A stretch of 64,000 bases of DNA from Kitasatospora sp. NBC_01266 (GCF_036242395.1 NZ_CP108458.1:682001-746000); one strand, 5' to 3'. Shown: positions 52,692-61,567, numbered from the stretch's first letter. Notes: generated from the sequence alone by a model not told the origin. Numbers and translations: made by a program.

Positions 52692-53597
52692 TTGTCCACT
52701 CCGCTGCCGCCTGCCCAGGGTCCGCTGTCACCGCAGGCTCCGGCCGGGCCGCCCCCTGGCGCATTCGGGCCGCCCATGGGCGAGTTCGGCGCTCCGCCGG
52801 CCGGGGCGGCAACGGCCGCACCGCCCGCCCAGGCCTACACCCCGCCGCCGGGTGCGCAGGCGCCTTACGGCTACGGCGCGCTGCCGCCCCAGGCGCAGCC
52901 CCAGCCAGGGCCGCAGCCGGGGCCGCAGGGCTGGCCGGTCGGTGCGCCGCAGTTCCAGGGTGGGCTCAGCTGCCGCTTCTGCGGTTCGGTGCCGGCCGTG
53001 GAGGCGACCATTCGCGGCCACCAGGGCTTCCTGGTGATCATGCGCTTCCTCAAGCTCCGGGGTCCGTTCTGCCGCGACTGCGGAATCGCCACGCACCGCT
53101 CGATGACCGCCAAGAGCCTGTGGCAGGGGTGGTGGGGGATCGCCTCGGCGCTCATCAACCCGATCACCATGCTCGTCAACCTGCCCCAGCGCGCCAGGAT
53201 CAACAAGCTGGCGCCCCCGGTGCCGGGTGCTCCCCGGCAGCCGATGAGTCCGGGGCGGCCGCTCTTCACCCGGCCTGCCTCGCTCGGCCTGCTGATCCCG
53301 GTGCTGGCCGTCGGACTGGTGGTCTGGTCGAGCCAGCAGAGCCCGGACTACGCGAGCGTGGGCGACTGCGTGCACAACCGGGCCGACGTGACGACCGCCG
53401 GCGCCACCGACGACCACCCGGACGTCGAGGTGCTCCCCTGCTCGGATCCGTCGGCCGACGCCAAGGTGGTCGGCAAGGAGAGCGGCACCGGCAACCCCGA
53501 CGACCTCTGCCGCAAGTACCCGGATTCGGACGGCTATTACCAGAAGCAGGGCTCGTCCTCGGACTCGTACACGCTCTGCCTGCAGTTCCTGCACTGA
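52692..53597 (+). CDS. LppU/SCO3897-like membrane protein with zinc-ribbon-like segment
   Basis: 301 residues from a TTG at 52692 with GGGGGA upstream; ATG 52668 is an alternative. A Pro/Ala/Gln-rich N-terminal tail (about 1-85) is followed by two CxxC pairs, CRFCGS and CRDCGI, about 37 residues apart, suggesting a zinc ribbon. A single membrane helix (GLLIPVLAVGLVVW) lies near 205-220. The outer domain (about 225-301) has four Cys and resembles the LppU/SCO3897 family: VGDCVHN, LPCSDPSADAKVVG, LCRKYPDSD, YTLCLQFLH. Function unknown. Confidence 0.75.
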   Translation: MSTPLPPAQGPLSPQAPAGPPPGAFGPPMGEFGAPPAGAATAAPPAQAYTPPPGAQAPYGYGALPPQAQPQPGPQPGPQGWPVGAPQFQGGLSCRFCGSVPAVEATIRGHQGFLVIMRFLKLRGPFCRDCGIATHRSMTAKSLWQGWWGIASALINPITMLVNLPQRARINKLAPPVPGAPRQPMSPGRPLFTRPASLGLLIPVLAVGLVVWSSQQSPDYASVGDCVHNRADVTTAGATDDHPDVEVLPCSDPSADAKVVGKESGTGNPDDLCRKYPDSDGYYQKQGSSSDSYTLCLQFLH

Positions 53598-53708
53598 GCG
53601 GCTGCCGGTGATCCCGGTGATCACCGGCGCCCGCGCCGGGGCATCACGGCTCCCCCGCCGGCCCGGCCGAACCCTCCTCGCCGCCCTCGCCGGCTCCCTG
53701 GTCCCCGC

Positions 53709-54131
53709 TCCGGCGACCCGTACCGGGCCTTCGTCGGCGACCCGGACGGCTCCGAGAGCGCCGGCACCGGCTACGGCGTCTACTTCCCGCCGGTGGCCGA
53801 CGCCGCCCGCGCCTACGGAGTGCGGGTCGCCGCCGCCGGTGAGGGCCTGACCCCGGCCCGGCTGCGCGCCCAGCTGCGAGCGGGCCGCCCCGCGATCGTC
53901 TGGGTCGACTACCTGTGGCGCGACCGGCCCGATCACCCCTACACCGCCTACGACGGCCGCAGCGTCCGCTACCCGGGCACCGCCGAACACGCGGTCGTCG
54001 TCACCGGGTACACCGACACCGCCGTCACCATCAACGACCCGGCCCGCGGGCACCTGACCGTCAAGCCGAGCGACTTCGAGGCGGGCTATGCCAGTTACGG
54101 GGACATGGCCGTCGTCCTCGCCGACGCGTGA
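53709..54131 (+). pseudogene. C39-type peptidase remnant
   Basis: About 140 codons in one frame, without a plausible start before the conserved part, encode the back half of a bacterial C39-like peptidase: DPYRAFVGDPDGSESAGTGY, RPAIVWVDYLW, then the His in GTAEHAVVVTGYTD and Asp in INDPARGH. The N-terminal part with the catalytic Cys is missing. Just upstream, in another frame from about 53608, a signal-peptide-like stretch (RRPGRTLLAALAGSLVP) is seen, so an internal deletion probably joined the two pieces. Confidence 0.65.
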
Positions 54132-54183
54132 CGGCGTGCGGCGGACAGCGGCCGGCCGGGCGAGGCTGCGTATCGTGGGAAGC

Positions 54184-54507
54184 ATGAGCGAGCGGCACGC
54201 GTGGCAGGTGGCCGAGGATCTCGGCGCCTCGGGCGAGCGGTCCTGCGGGCACCTGGGCGAGGTACGGGAGGTCGTCCCGAGCAGCACCCGCGGCTGCGAG
54301 GACTGCCTGCGGATCGGCAGCCGCTGGGTGCACCTGCGGGAGTGCCTGGCCTGCGGGCACGTGGGCTGCTGCGACAGCTCACCGAAGCAGCACGCCCACG
54401 CGCATGCCCACGCCGCACCCGGCCACGACCTCGCCCGGTCCATCGAGCCCGGCGAGGACTGGGCCTGGTGCTACACCGACGAGCTCTTCCTGCGGCCCGC
54501 CGACTGA
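54184..54507 (+). CDS. UBP-type zinc finger domain protein
   Basis: 107 residues. The zf-UBP signature is CGHLGEV, then GCEDCLRIGSRWVHLRECLAC and GHVGCCDSSPKQHA broken into these pieces, then HAHAHAHA and GHDLARSIEPGEDWAWCY. All zinc ligands expected for two to three sites (Cys and His) seem present. Eukaryotic relatives bind the ubiquitin C-terminus; the bacterial role is unknown. Convergent with a small gene of the DUF4331 operon, 15 bases apart. Confidence 0.85.
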   Translation: MSERHAWQVAEDLGASGERSCGHLGEVREVVPSSTRGCEDCLRIGSRWVHLRECLACGHVGCCDSSPKQHAHAHAHAAPGHDLARSIEPGEDWAWCYTDELFLRPAD

Positions 54508-54522
54508 CCCGCCGCGCAGGCC

Positions 54523-54849
54523 CTACGCCCAGTGGTACTCGGTCACCTCGCCGCCACGCACGGTGACGCTGCCCGCCGGTGTGTCCGCGGTCCGCCAGAG
54601 CGTGTACTCACCCTCCGGGAGCGGCGAGATCACCGCGCAGTGGATGCTGCGCCCGACGAGATGGCGGGGCCGGACGGCCGCGTGGGTGCGGGTGGTGTCC
54701 TGGCCGGTCAAACTGACCTCGATCTCCAAGCCGTCCTCGGCGGCACCGGTGTGGATGATCAGGGCGCCGAGGGTGCCGCCGATCTCCAGGACCACGCTGC
54801 CTTCCCGGGAGGGGGCGGGCAGCGGCGCGTGCGTGTGGGTGTGCGTCAT
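54523..54849 (-). CDS. Small hypothetical protein of the DUF4331 operon
   Basis: 108 residues from an ATG at 54849. It starts with a Thr/His alternation (MTHTHTHAPLP), then a beta-rich domain with VVLEIGGTLGALIIHTG, EIEVSLTGQD and GEYTLWR. No signal peptide or membrane helix. I do not recognise a named family. The 79-base gap to the DUF4331 gene upstream on the same strand suggests one transcript. Confidence 0.7.
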   Translation of the reverse strand: MTHTHTHAPLPAPSREGSVVLEIGGTLGALIIHTGAAEDGLEIEVSLTGQDTTRTHAAVRPRHLVGRSIHCAVISPLPEGEYTLWRTADTPAGSVTVRGGEVTEYHWA

Positions 54850-54928
54850 GCGTGGTGACTCCTGATCGGGGAACGGGCCGGTGCGGGCCGCCACGACGGC
54901 TACCCGCACCGGGTGCGCTGCTGACGGG

Positions 54929-56305
54929 TCAGCTGGACGGGGTGTGGTACCCGTCGAAGGGGACGCCCAGGTACGGGAAGCTGTTCAGGTACGGCGTGCC
55001 GAGGTCGGCCGGGGTGAGACCGTCGGTGATCACACTGGCGGCACCGTCCGGCGTGAAGCTCGGGTCGACCAGCGGCAGGGTCAGACCGGCGATGGCCCGC
55101 AGCTCGACGGTGACGACGTCGTCGAAGACGCGCCGACCGTTCGGGAAGCCGGCCGGGTCACCGGCGACCAGGCCCAGGATGTTGGGGTTGGTGGCCGGCG
55201 GAACGGCGACGTTCAGCCGCAGCATGTCGGCCTGGGTGTCGCCGGTGTAGTTCTGGAAGCCCGGCACGACACCGCTGGGGATGCCGGTCAGCAGGATGGC
55301 GAGCAGGTCGGCCCGCGACTTGGTGTAGGCCGCGAGGTTGGGGAAGACGCCCGGGTAGAGCACCGGCAGCAGCTTGGCCACCTCGGGAAAGGCCACGTAC
55401 TGCGCGAAGTTCTTGTCGTCGGCCGGGGGCTGGGAGTTCCACAGGTCCTTCTTCCCCATCGGGACGATGACCTCGTTGAAGAGCGGGTTGCCCAGCCGGG
55501 AGACCTGCACGAAGGGGCCGGACTCGGTGGTGTGTCCGGTGTGGTCGATGACCCGGGCCTGGCGGCGGGAGGCGGTGGTCCACACGCCGATGGTGGCGTG
55601 CGGGTCCGTCACGCTGCCGGGCTTGCGGTGGTCCTTGGTCAGGTCGGTGATCGGGACCTGGAGCGCGATGCTGTGCACGTTCAGCTGCTTGGTGGCGTTG
55701 ACACCGGGGGCGGGCTGGGTGAAGGCCGGCATGAGGTGCAGCTGCTGGAACGGCCGCAGGGTGAGGAGGTCGAAGATCGAGCCGAGGTCGACGTAGAAGC
55801 CCTCGGCGCGCTGCCCGGCGAAGACCTTGCGCCCGCCCTCGATCCGGTGGACCGCCATGGCGGCCAGCGAGGTGTAGTCGGGGGTGGAGAGCGGGCCGAT
55901 GTTGCACGGCGGGCAGGCCAGGTTCTCGGCGATGACGCGGCGGCGGTCACCGGCCTCGACCCGGGTGATGCTGTACGTCTGGCGCCGGTTCCAGGTGGGC
56001 GAGTCCAGCGCGGTGATCGGCCCGGTGTTGTAAAGGAAGGAGTTGGGGTCGACCACCTCCACCCGGAAGCGGAACTCGTAACTCACGTCCGGACGGCCGT
56101 CGTTGTCGTTGTCGATGTGGATCGTGTAGAGGACGTCCTCGCCGAACTCGTAGAAGTTCGGGCCGCCGGCCGGGCTCTGCAGCGGGATGTAGTTGGCGAT
56201 CAGCGTGACGGTGTCGCAGGCGTCGGGGCTGACGAAGGCGTAGACGTCGGTGCTGTCGGCGACCGGGTCCTTGGAGATCTCGGGGGCTTCGCGGTGGGAC
56301 GACAC
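54929..56305 (-). CDS. DUF4331 domain-containing protein
   Basis: 458 residues from a GTG at 56305. The family start SSHREAPEISKDPVADSTDV is followed by YAFVSPD, GPNFYEFGEDVLYTIHIDND and later PGVNATKQLNVHSIALQVP and PNGRRVFDDVVTVELRAIAG, as in DUF4331. DNDNDGRPDVSYEF looks like a calcium-binding loop. Despite probable export in other bacteria, no signal peptide is seen. The function is not established. Flanked by a Tat-signal small protein and a small cytoplasmic-type protein in the same direction. Confidence 0.92.
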   Translation of the reverse strand: MSSHREAPEISKDPVADSTDVYAFVSPDACDTVTLIANYIPLQSPAGGPNFYEFGEDVLYTIHIDNDNDGRPDVSYEFRFRVEVVDPNSFLYNTGPITALDSPTWNRRQTYSITRVEAGDRRRVIAENLACPPCNIGPLSTPDYTSLAAMAVHRIEGGRKVFAGQRAEGFYVDLGSIFDLLTLRPFQQLHLMPAFTQPAPGVNATKQLNVHSIALQVPITDLTKDHRKPGSVTDPHATIGVWTTASRRQARVIDHTGHTTESGPFVQVSRLGNPLFNEVIVPMGKKDLWNSQPPADDKNFAQYVAFPEVAKLLPVLYPGVFPNLAAYTKSRADLLAILLTGIPSGVVPGFQNYTGDTQADMLRLNVAVPPATNPNILGLVAGDPAGFPNGRRVFDDVVTVELRAIAGLTLPLVDPSFTPDGAASVITDGLTPADLGTPYLNSFPYLGVPFDGYHTPSS

Positions 56306-56418
56306 GGGAACCTCACAGGGGTTGGATTGTGGTGTACGGCGGGGGCAGGAGCGGGAACGTGGGCCGGTCGGCCCCGGAAGGAGCCCGACGCCGGGGCCGA
56401 CCGGTACGCGCGGGACGG

Positions 56419-56742
56419 TCAGCCCAGCGCGCGGACCAGCGCGGCGGCCAGCGCCGGGTCCTGGACGGCGTGGTGCTTCTCGCCGCTGAACAGGTCGAGC
56501 CGGCCGGTCCGCGCGTCGCGGACGTGCACGATCATCGGCTCGTCGTGCTCGGGGGCCTGGGCCGGCGCGGGCTCGCCCGCCGGCGACCTGTCGGTGGTGG
56601 CGGCCTCAGCCGCGCCGCCACCGGCGCCGGCGACCAGGCTCACGGCGAGCCCGGCGGCGCCGACGGCCGCCGCCTGGCGCATCAGGTGCCGGCGGGTCGG
56701 GCCGTTGGACGGGGCGTCAGTCGCGGGATTTTCCAAGGACAT
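56419..56742 (-). CDS. Small Tat-exported hypothetical protein upstream of DUF4331
   Basis: 107 residues from an ATG at 56742 with a GGAGG-type site. A twin-arginine signal TRRHLMRQAAAVGAAGLAVS is followed by a mature part of about 60 residues, ending in MIVHVRDARTGRLDLFSGEK. Similar short proteins are often found beside DUF4331 genes. First gene of the probable three-gene operon, 113 bases before DUF4331. Confidence 0.72.
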   Translation of the reverse strand: MSLENPATDAPSNGPTRRHLMRQAAAVGAAGLAVSLVAGAGGGAAEAATTDRSPAGEPAPAQAPEHDEPMIVHVRDARTGRLDLFSGEKHHAVQDPALAAALVRALG

Positions 56743-57342
56743 GGGAATTCCTCCGGAGATGGAATGGACGGGCGTGCCGCCGACCCGCCCCGATCCGCCG
56801 CACGAGAAGGTGGCCGATCGCAGTCGGGCGCACGCCAGGGTGCGAGTGACGTTGGATCACGAAGGAGAAATGGCGACCAGGCTTCGGGTACTGGGACTTC
56901 GGGTACTGGTGGGCGGTCACCGGAAGTGAAATGGTCCCGGAATACCCCGGTCAAGGCGACACGCGTCCACCCGCTGCGACATTCCGCCCTACCGGCTCAA
57001 CTGCGTTGCAGATCAACGAATGGTCGATGACCAGAGGCCGATGACGAGCCGTCACCGACTTCCGGCTGCCGCCGGACCGCTACCGAGTGGCGCCGCGCGG
57101 TGAATTCGGCGTGCGCGGAAGGCCGAGATGGAATACTGCGGCTCAACGACTCGGCAGACGCACCGCTTCGGAAAGGGTCCACCCGGAAAACACCCACTCG
57201 GAAAGCGCCTGCCCAGCGGGCCGCCCCTGGGGCCTGTCAATGGCCGGCCGGCACCCAACTCCGCTGGTCGCCGCGCCATTCGCGAGCGCCGAGTACCGCC
57301 TTCCGGCACGCGCCGGGGGCCGCCGCCCGGACGGCGTCGGCC
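56743..57342. other. 600-base intergenic region with a short direct repeat
   Basis: No open frame here has a start site and conserved character. CTTCGGGTACTGG occurs twice, at 56882-56894 and 56897-56909 (15-base period). The region likely holds the promoter of the DUF4331 operon on its left. It is somewhat less GC-rich than its neighbours. Confidence 0.5.
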
Positions 57343-57831
57343 TCACACGTGCGCGGGCAGGCCCGTCGTCCACTCCCGCTGCTCGGCGGTGTCCGGGACG
57401 GCCAGCCCGCGCGCTCGTCCGATCAGCTCCCAGGCGGTGTCAGGATCAAGGCCGTTGAGGATCAGCAGCGCGGCGGCGAGCAGCGAGGACCGGCCGATGC
57501 CGGCCCGGCAGTGCGTGACGACGTGCGCGCCGTCGCGCAGTTGTGCCGCGAGTTGCCGCAGGACGGGCAGGATCGTGGGGAGATCGGGGACGGTGAAGTC
57601 CGGGATGGGCACCTCGACGAACCGCAGCCCGGCCGCCTCCGCTGCCCCGGGTTCGCCGGTCAGGCCGAGTTCGTCGCGCTCGGCCCCGGGGAGGGCGCAG
57701 ACCAGGACGTCGACACCGGCGTCCTTGAGCGCGGCCATCTCGCCTTCGAGCCGGTCGTTGCCACGGGGTCTGGCCATGGTGCTCAGCCGGCCCGGCCCCG
57801 GGAGGTCGACGGTGAAGAAGGGGGGTCGCAT
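57343..57831 (-). CDS. Dual-specificity/protein-tyrosine phosphatase-like protein
   Basis: 162 residues from an ATG at 57831. The signature HCRAGIGRS places the nucleophile Cys at 108 and the phosphate-binding Arg at 114. The general acid is probably Asp 79 in IPDFTVPD. The size fits a cytoplasmic DSP/VH1-like or PTP-like phosphatase. Start lacks a strong ribosome binding site. The 288 bases upstream (57832-58119) hold no gene I can support. Confidence 0.83.
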   Translation of the reverse strand: MRPPFFTVDLPGPGRLSTMARPRGNDRLEGEMAALKDAGVDVLVCALPGAERDELGLTGEPGAAEAAGLRFVEVPIPDFTVPDLPTILPVLRQLAAQLRDGAHVVTHCRAGIGRSSLLAAALLILNGLDPDTAWELIGRARGLAVPDTAEQREWTTGLPAHV

Positions 57832-58119
57832 GTCCGCAGCGCTTTCGGAAGGGTTGGATGACGGTCGGATGATCAGCTGGGTCAGTGACCGGAGTTGGCC
57901 CCGCCTCGGCGGGTCGGACGTTCCCTGCTGATCGAAGACCGTTGCCCGGCAGCACGGTCCGCGACCGACATCGTAGTCCCGCGTGCCGGCGAGCCCTCGT
58001 CCGTTGCGCCTGCGATACCGGTGTGCCGGGCACCGGGATGGACCAGCCCGGCTCGCGGCGGCTGTCCGGCCAGGTGACGGTGAGGGCAGGCGGCACGGGA
58101 GCGGTCCCGGCCAGCAACC

Positions 58120-58776
58120 ATGGGCGGACCCGTGAGCAGAGAGTATTCCGGAACGGTCGGAGCGGGCGGAACCTGGCGCCTGCCGCTGGCGGCGCTGGTC
58201 GTGACGACCGGTTGCGTCGCCGGCCTGTCGGCGTGCAGCAGTTCGACCACGCACACGTCGACGTCGACACCGGCCTCGGCGGCGTCCTCCGCGGCGTCCC
58301 CCTTCTCGCCGGCGACGGCGTCCTTCTCGGGTGCCACTCCCTCCGGGCTGTCGTCACTCGCCGCCTCGGCCCAGGCCTCGCTGTCGGCGGCCTCCGCTTC
58401 CGCCTCCGCCGCGGCCGCCTCCTTCGAGGCGTCGGTCTCCGCGGCGGGTGCCGCGTCCGAGGCCTCGGCCTCGGCCGCGCTGGCGAACGTCTCCGGGAGC
58501 GGCAACGCCACCGGGGACGTCACCCTCACGGGAGTGCCCAGGACCACGAGCGGCGATGTGACGGCGGTGCTGGTGAACATCACCAACACCACCTCCAGCA
58601 CCGCTTCCTACGCGGTGCGGGTCGACTTCACGGACTCCTCCGGCACCCTCGTGGACAGCGATGTGGTGGGCGCCCAGAACCTCGCGCCGGGCCAGCACGC
58701 GGCGCCCGTCGCGGTCAGCACCAAGTCCTCGGGTGTCGCCCTGAACCCGAAGGTCGCGACGGCCGAGCGCTACTGA
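58120..58776 (+). CDS. Lipoprotein with Ala/Ser-rich linker (hypothetical)
   Basis: 218 residues; a GTG at 58132 is an alternative start. The signal ends in a lipobox LSAC near residue 39. The next 90 residues are nearly all Ala, Ser and Thr. The last 90 form a beta-rich domain (TGDVTLTGVPRT, TAVLVNITNTTSS, YAVRVDFTDSSG, VVGAQNLAPGQ), reminiscent of FxLYD/DUF-type cell-surface domains. Anchored outside the membrane, probably spanning part of the cell wall. Confidence 0.72.
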   Translation: MGGPVSREYSGTVGAGGTWRLPLAALVVTTGCVAGLSACSSSTTHTSTSTPASAASSAASPFSPATASFSGATPSGLSSLAASAQASLSAASASASAAAASFEASVSAAGAASEASASAALANVSGSGNATGDVTLTGVPRTTSGDVTAVLVNITNTTSSTASYAVRVDFTDSSGTLVDSDVVGAQNLAPGQHAAPVAVSTKSSGVALNPKVATAERY

Positions 58777-58986
58777 CCGCTCGGTCCGCCCGTTGGCGGT
58801 CCTGGCGCGGTCCGGGGCCGTCCGTCCGCCGTCCGCCCGCAGCCCGCAGCCCGCCCGTGTGTGACAACCGACTGCCCGAGCCGTACCCCTGCCGATCCGG
58901 GGCCGGCCGGGCACTTGGCATGATGTGGCACGCACCGGGGGCGATCCGCGCTCCCGCGCTGCCGCTGGGCGGGAGGCTGGGCACGG

Positions 58987-59571
58987 ATGACGTCCGAGGA
59001 GCGCTGGGTGGTGGCCGGCCTGGGCAACCCCGGCCCCTGGTTCGCGGGAACACGGCACAACGCCGGGTTCCTGGTGGTCGACCGGCTCGCCGAGCGCCAC
59101 GGCGCCAGGTTCCGCCGGCGCGGGATCCGCTGCCGGGTCGCCGAGATCGAGGTCGCGGGCCGCCGGGTGGTCCTCGCCAAACCGGGCTGGACCATCAACC
59201 TGTCGGGCGGCCCGCTCGCCGGGGTCCTGCGCGCCTACCGCGGCACGCCCGAGCGCCTGCTGGTCGTCCAGGACGACCTGGACTTCCCGTTCGGCGCCGC
59301 CCGCCTGAAGCGCGGTGGCGGTCCGGCCGGGCACAACGGGGTGCGGTCGGTGGGCGAAGCGCTGGGCACGCGCGACTTCCTCCGGCTGCGTTTCGGGATC
59401 GGGCGTCCGCCCAAGGGACAGCCGGTCGGCAGCTTCGTCCTCCAGAAGTTCACCCAGACCGAGCAATCGGCCCTGCCGGACCTGGTGGACCGCTGCGCGG
59501 ACGCCGCCGAGGAGCTGATGCTGAGCGGTCTGGGCAAGGCGCAGAACGCGCTGCACGCCGCGCAGGCCTGA
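58987..59571 (+). CDS. pth: Peptidyl-tRNA hydrolase (possibly a second copy)
   Basis: 194 residues. The catalytic residues are kept: Asn 14 in GLGNPG, His 24 in TRHNAGF, Asp 97 in VQDDLDFPFG, and Asn 117 in GPAGHNGVRS. The block normally reading TYMNxSG is TINLSGG, so Met is replaced by Ile. Hydrolyses peptidyl-tRNA released from stalled ribosomes. Housekeeping pth usually sits with rplY and ribosome-related genes; here neighbours are a lipoprotein and a lone secE, suggesting a paralog. Confidence 0.9.
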   Translation: MTSEERWVVAGLGNPGPWFAGTRHNAGFLVVDRLAERHGARFRRRGIRCRVAEIEVAGRRVVLAKPGWTINLSGGPLAGVLRAYRGTPERLLVVQDDLDFPFGAARLKRGGGPAGHNGVRSVGEALGTRDFLRLRFGIGRPPKGQPVGSFVLQKFTQTEQSALPDLVDRCADAAEELMLSGLGKAQNALHAAQA

Positions 59572-59722
59572 CCGGCCGGCCCGCCACCGACCGCAGAACA
59601 GCGGCGAGCGGGGCTCAGCTGTCCGTTTCAAGTAGAAGCATCCCTTTTCGTCCGTACGCTGGAAGCCAGGACTCAGACGCCTGCCATCAGATCCGGCGGC
59701 GTCCAGGGAAAGGCGTCGGCGC

Positions 59723-59974
59723 ATGGCTGGACCTACCACCCGCGAGCGGGGCAAGGCACCCTCGTCGAAGCAGCACGGCCTGCGCGGCCTCCTGGCGCGG
59801 ATCTCGCTGTTCTACCGGCAGATCGTCGCCGAGCTGCGCAAGGTCGTCTGGCCGACGCGCTCCGAGCTGACGTCCTACACCGGCGTGGTGCTGACCTTCG
59901 TGGTCGTGATGGTGATGCTGGTCTACGGCCTCGACGTCGCGTTCGCGCACATCACCTTCTCGATCTTCGGCTAG
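59723..59974 (+). CDS. secE: Preprotein translocase subunit SecE
   Basis: 83 residues, the actinobacterial length. The conserved cytoplasmic block ELRKVVWPTRSELTSYTGVV precedes a single membrane helix VVLTFVVVMVMLVYGLDVAF. SecE is the essential small subunit clamping SecY. In actinobacteria secE normally lies between tRNA-Trp and nusG; here no tRNA or nusG is present and the next gene is a convergent P450, so this is probably an additional or relocated copy. Start ATG 59723 has a weak GGAAAGG upstream. Confidence 0.92.
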   Translation: MAGPTTRERGKAPSSKQHGLRGLLARISLFYRQIVAELRKVVWPTRSELTSYTGVVLTFVVVMVMLVYGLDVAFAHITFSIFG

Positions 59975-60022
59975 CCACCCGGCTCTTCCACCCGCCGCTC
60001 CACTCGCCGACGACCGACGACG

Positions 60023-60055
60023 ACCGCCGAGGCCCGCCCCCGGGCCCTCGGCGGT
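60023..60055. terminator. Bidirectional terminator between secE and P450
   Basis: Arms ACCGCCGAGGCCCG (60023-60036) and CGGGCCCTCGGCGGT (60041-60055), pairing with one bulged base. It overlaps the first base of the P450 stop codon. Confidence 0.75.
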
Positions 60056-61398
60056 CAGCCGGTGGCGGGCGGGGTGAAGGTGAAGGGCAGCGAGCGGACC
60101 CGGTGGTCGAAGGTGGACGGGGCGATCTCGGGGGCGGCGGTCGAGCGGATGTCGGGCAGGCGGCTGAAGAGTTCGCGGTAGAGGGCCTTCATCTCCTGAC
60201 GGGCCAGGTGGGCACCGAGGCAGAAGTGCGGGCCACCGCCGCCGAAGGCGAGCTGCGGGTTGGGGTCACGGGTGATGTCGAAGGCGTCGGGCTCGGGGAA
60301 GACCGACTCGTCCCGGTTGGCGGCGGCATAGCAGAGCAGGACCCGGTCGCCGCGGGACAGTTGGGCGCCGCCCAGCTGGTGGTCGGCGGCCAGGGTGCGG
60401 CGGAACTGGATGATCGGGGTGGCGTGGCGGAGGATCTCGTCCACCGCGCCGTCCAGCCTGCGCTCGGGGTCGGCCAGCAGCAGGGCGCGCTGCTCGGGGT
60501 GGGCGCTCAGCAGGTGCAGGCCGTGGGCGAGCGCGTTGCGGGTGGTCTCGACGCCGGCCACCAGGAGCAGCGAGAAGAAGGCGCCGAGTTCGCGCCCGGT
60601 CAGGCCGCGCCCGTCGAGGTCGGCGCCGACCAGGGCCGAGATCAGATCCTCGGTGGGATGCCGGCGGCGCTCGCGGCCCAGCAGGGCGACCAGCCGCTGC
60701 ATGCGGGCCAGCGCCCGCAGCCCCTGCGCCGGGAACCGGATCCGCTCGCGCAGCGGGCGGTGGACGCCGGTGTGCTCGGAGGCCTGGTCGATCTGGCGCA
60801 GGATCAGCGCTCGCTGCTCCTCGGGGATGCCCATCATGGCGCAGATGACCTGGAACGGGAGCTGGGCGGCGACGGCGGGGACGAAGTCCGCCGGGCGCTC
60901 GGCGATCACCCGGTCGACGATCCGGGCGGCGGTGGCCCGAATGTCCTCCTCCACCCGGGCGATCAGCCGCGGGGTGAAGGAGCGGCCGACGATCCGGCGC
61001 AGCTGGGCATGGCGCGGATCGTCCAGGTTGACCATGGAGTCGCCGAACAGCAGCCGGACCCAGCGGGCCGGTTCGGGCGTGGTGACGCCGGGCGCGCTGC
61101 GGAACACCTGGGCGTTGCGACTGGCGGCGAGCACGTCGGCGTGGCGGACCAGGGCGTGGAAGCCGCGCTCGCGGCGCAGCGGGCCGGCCGGGCGCTCGAC
61201 GAAGTAGACGGGCGCGGGCAGGGCGCGCAGATGGCCGAAGGCGGCACTGCGTTGCTCGGCCGGGAGCCGCCAGAAGGCGGGGGCGGCCAGATCGATCCAC
61301 GGCGGCAGCGCGGTCGGCGGGACGAGCTCCGGCGCTCCAGGAGAGGGCGACGCGGGCGAGGGCAATGCGGGTGTCTCGATGCGCAGTTGGTCGGACAT
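60055..61398 (-). CDS. Cytochrome P450
   Basis: 447 residues from an ATG at 61398 with GGAGGGGG upstream. The I-helix is LVAGVETTRNALAHG, the ExxR helix VDEILRHATP, and the heme loop FGGGGPHFCLGAHLAR. Bacterial class I type, so it needs separate ferredoxin and reductase, which are not encoded nearby. GDSMVNLDDPRHAQLRRIV and RDESVFPEPDAFDI fit the CYP107/125/142-like range of families. No biosynthetic genes adjoin it; substrate unknown. Confidence 0.93.
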   Translation of the reverse strand: MSDQLRIETPALPSPASPSPGAPELVPPTALPPWIDLAAPAFWRLPAEQRSAAFGHLRALPAPVYFVERPAGPLRRERGFHALVRHADVLAASRNAQVFRSAPGVTTPEPARWVRLLFGDSMVNLDDPRHAQLRRIVGRSFTPRLIARVEEDIRATAARIVDRVIAERPADFVPAVAAQLPFQVICAMMGIPEEQRALILRQIDQASEHTGVHRPLRERIRFPAQGLRALARMQRLVALLGRERRRHPTEDLISALVGADLDGRGLTGRELGAFFSLLLVAGVETTRNALAHGLHLLSAHPEQRALLLADPERRLDGAVDEILRHATPIIQFRRTLAADHQLGGAQLSRGDRVLLCYAAANRDESVFPEPDAFDITRDPNPQLAFGGGGPHFCLGAHLARQEMKALYRELFSRLPDIRSTAAPEIAPSTFDHRVRSLPFTFTPPATG

Positions 61399-61567
61399 CC
61401 GGACCGCCCCCTCCCCTGGCCCCGATCTGTTACGGAGCGTCAATGTGCGGATGCCACAGGTTAGCAAAGGGCGCGATTGGTCGTATACCACCGTCCGAGT
61501 GGTCCCGCACCTGCGGAAGCTGACGCGCCCCGACCCGGCTCGCCCTGCCACCGCCTTCGGGAACGCC

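Noticed and set aside
59572-59722. tRNA-Trp expected upstream of secE
   Set aside because: No cloverleaf or CCA-anticodon arrangement could be found in this gap.
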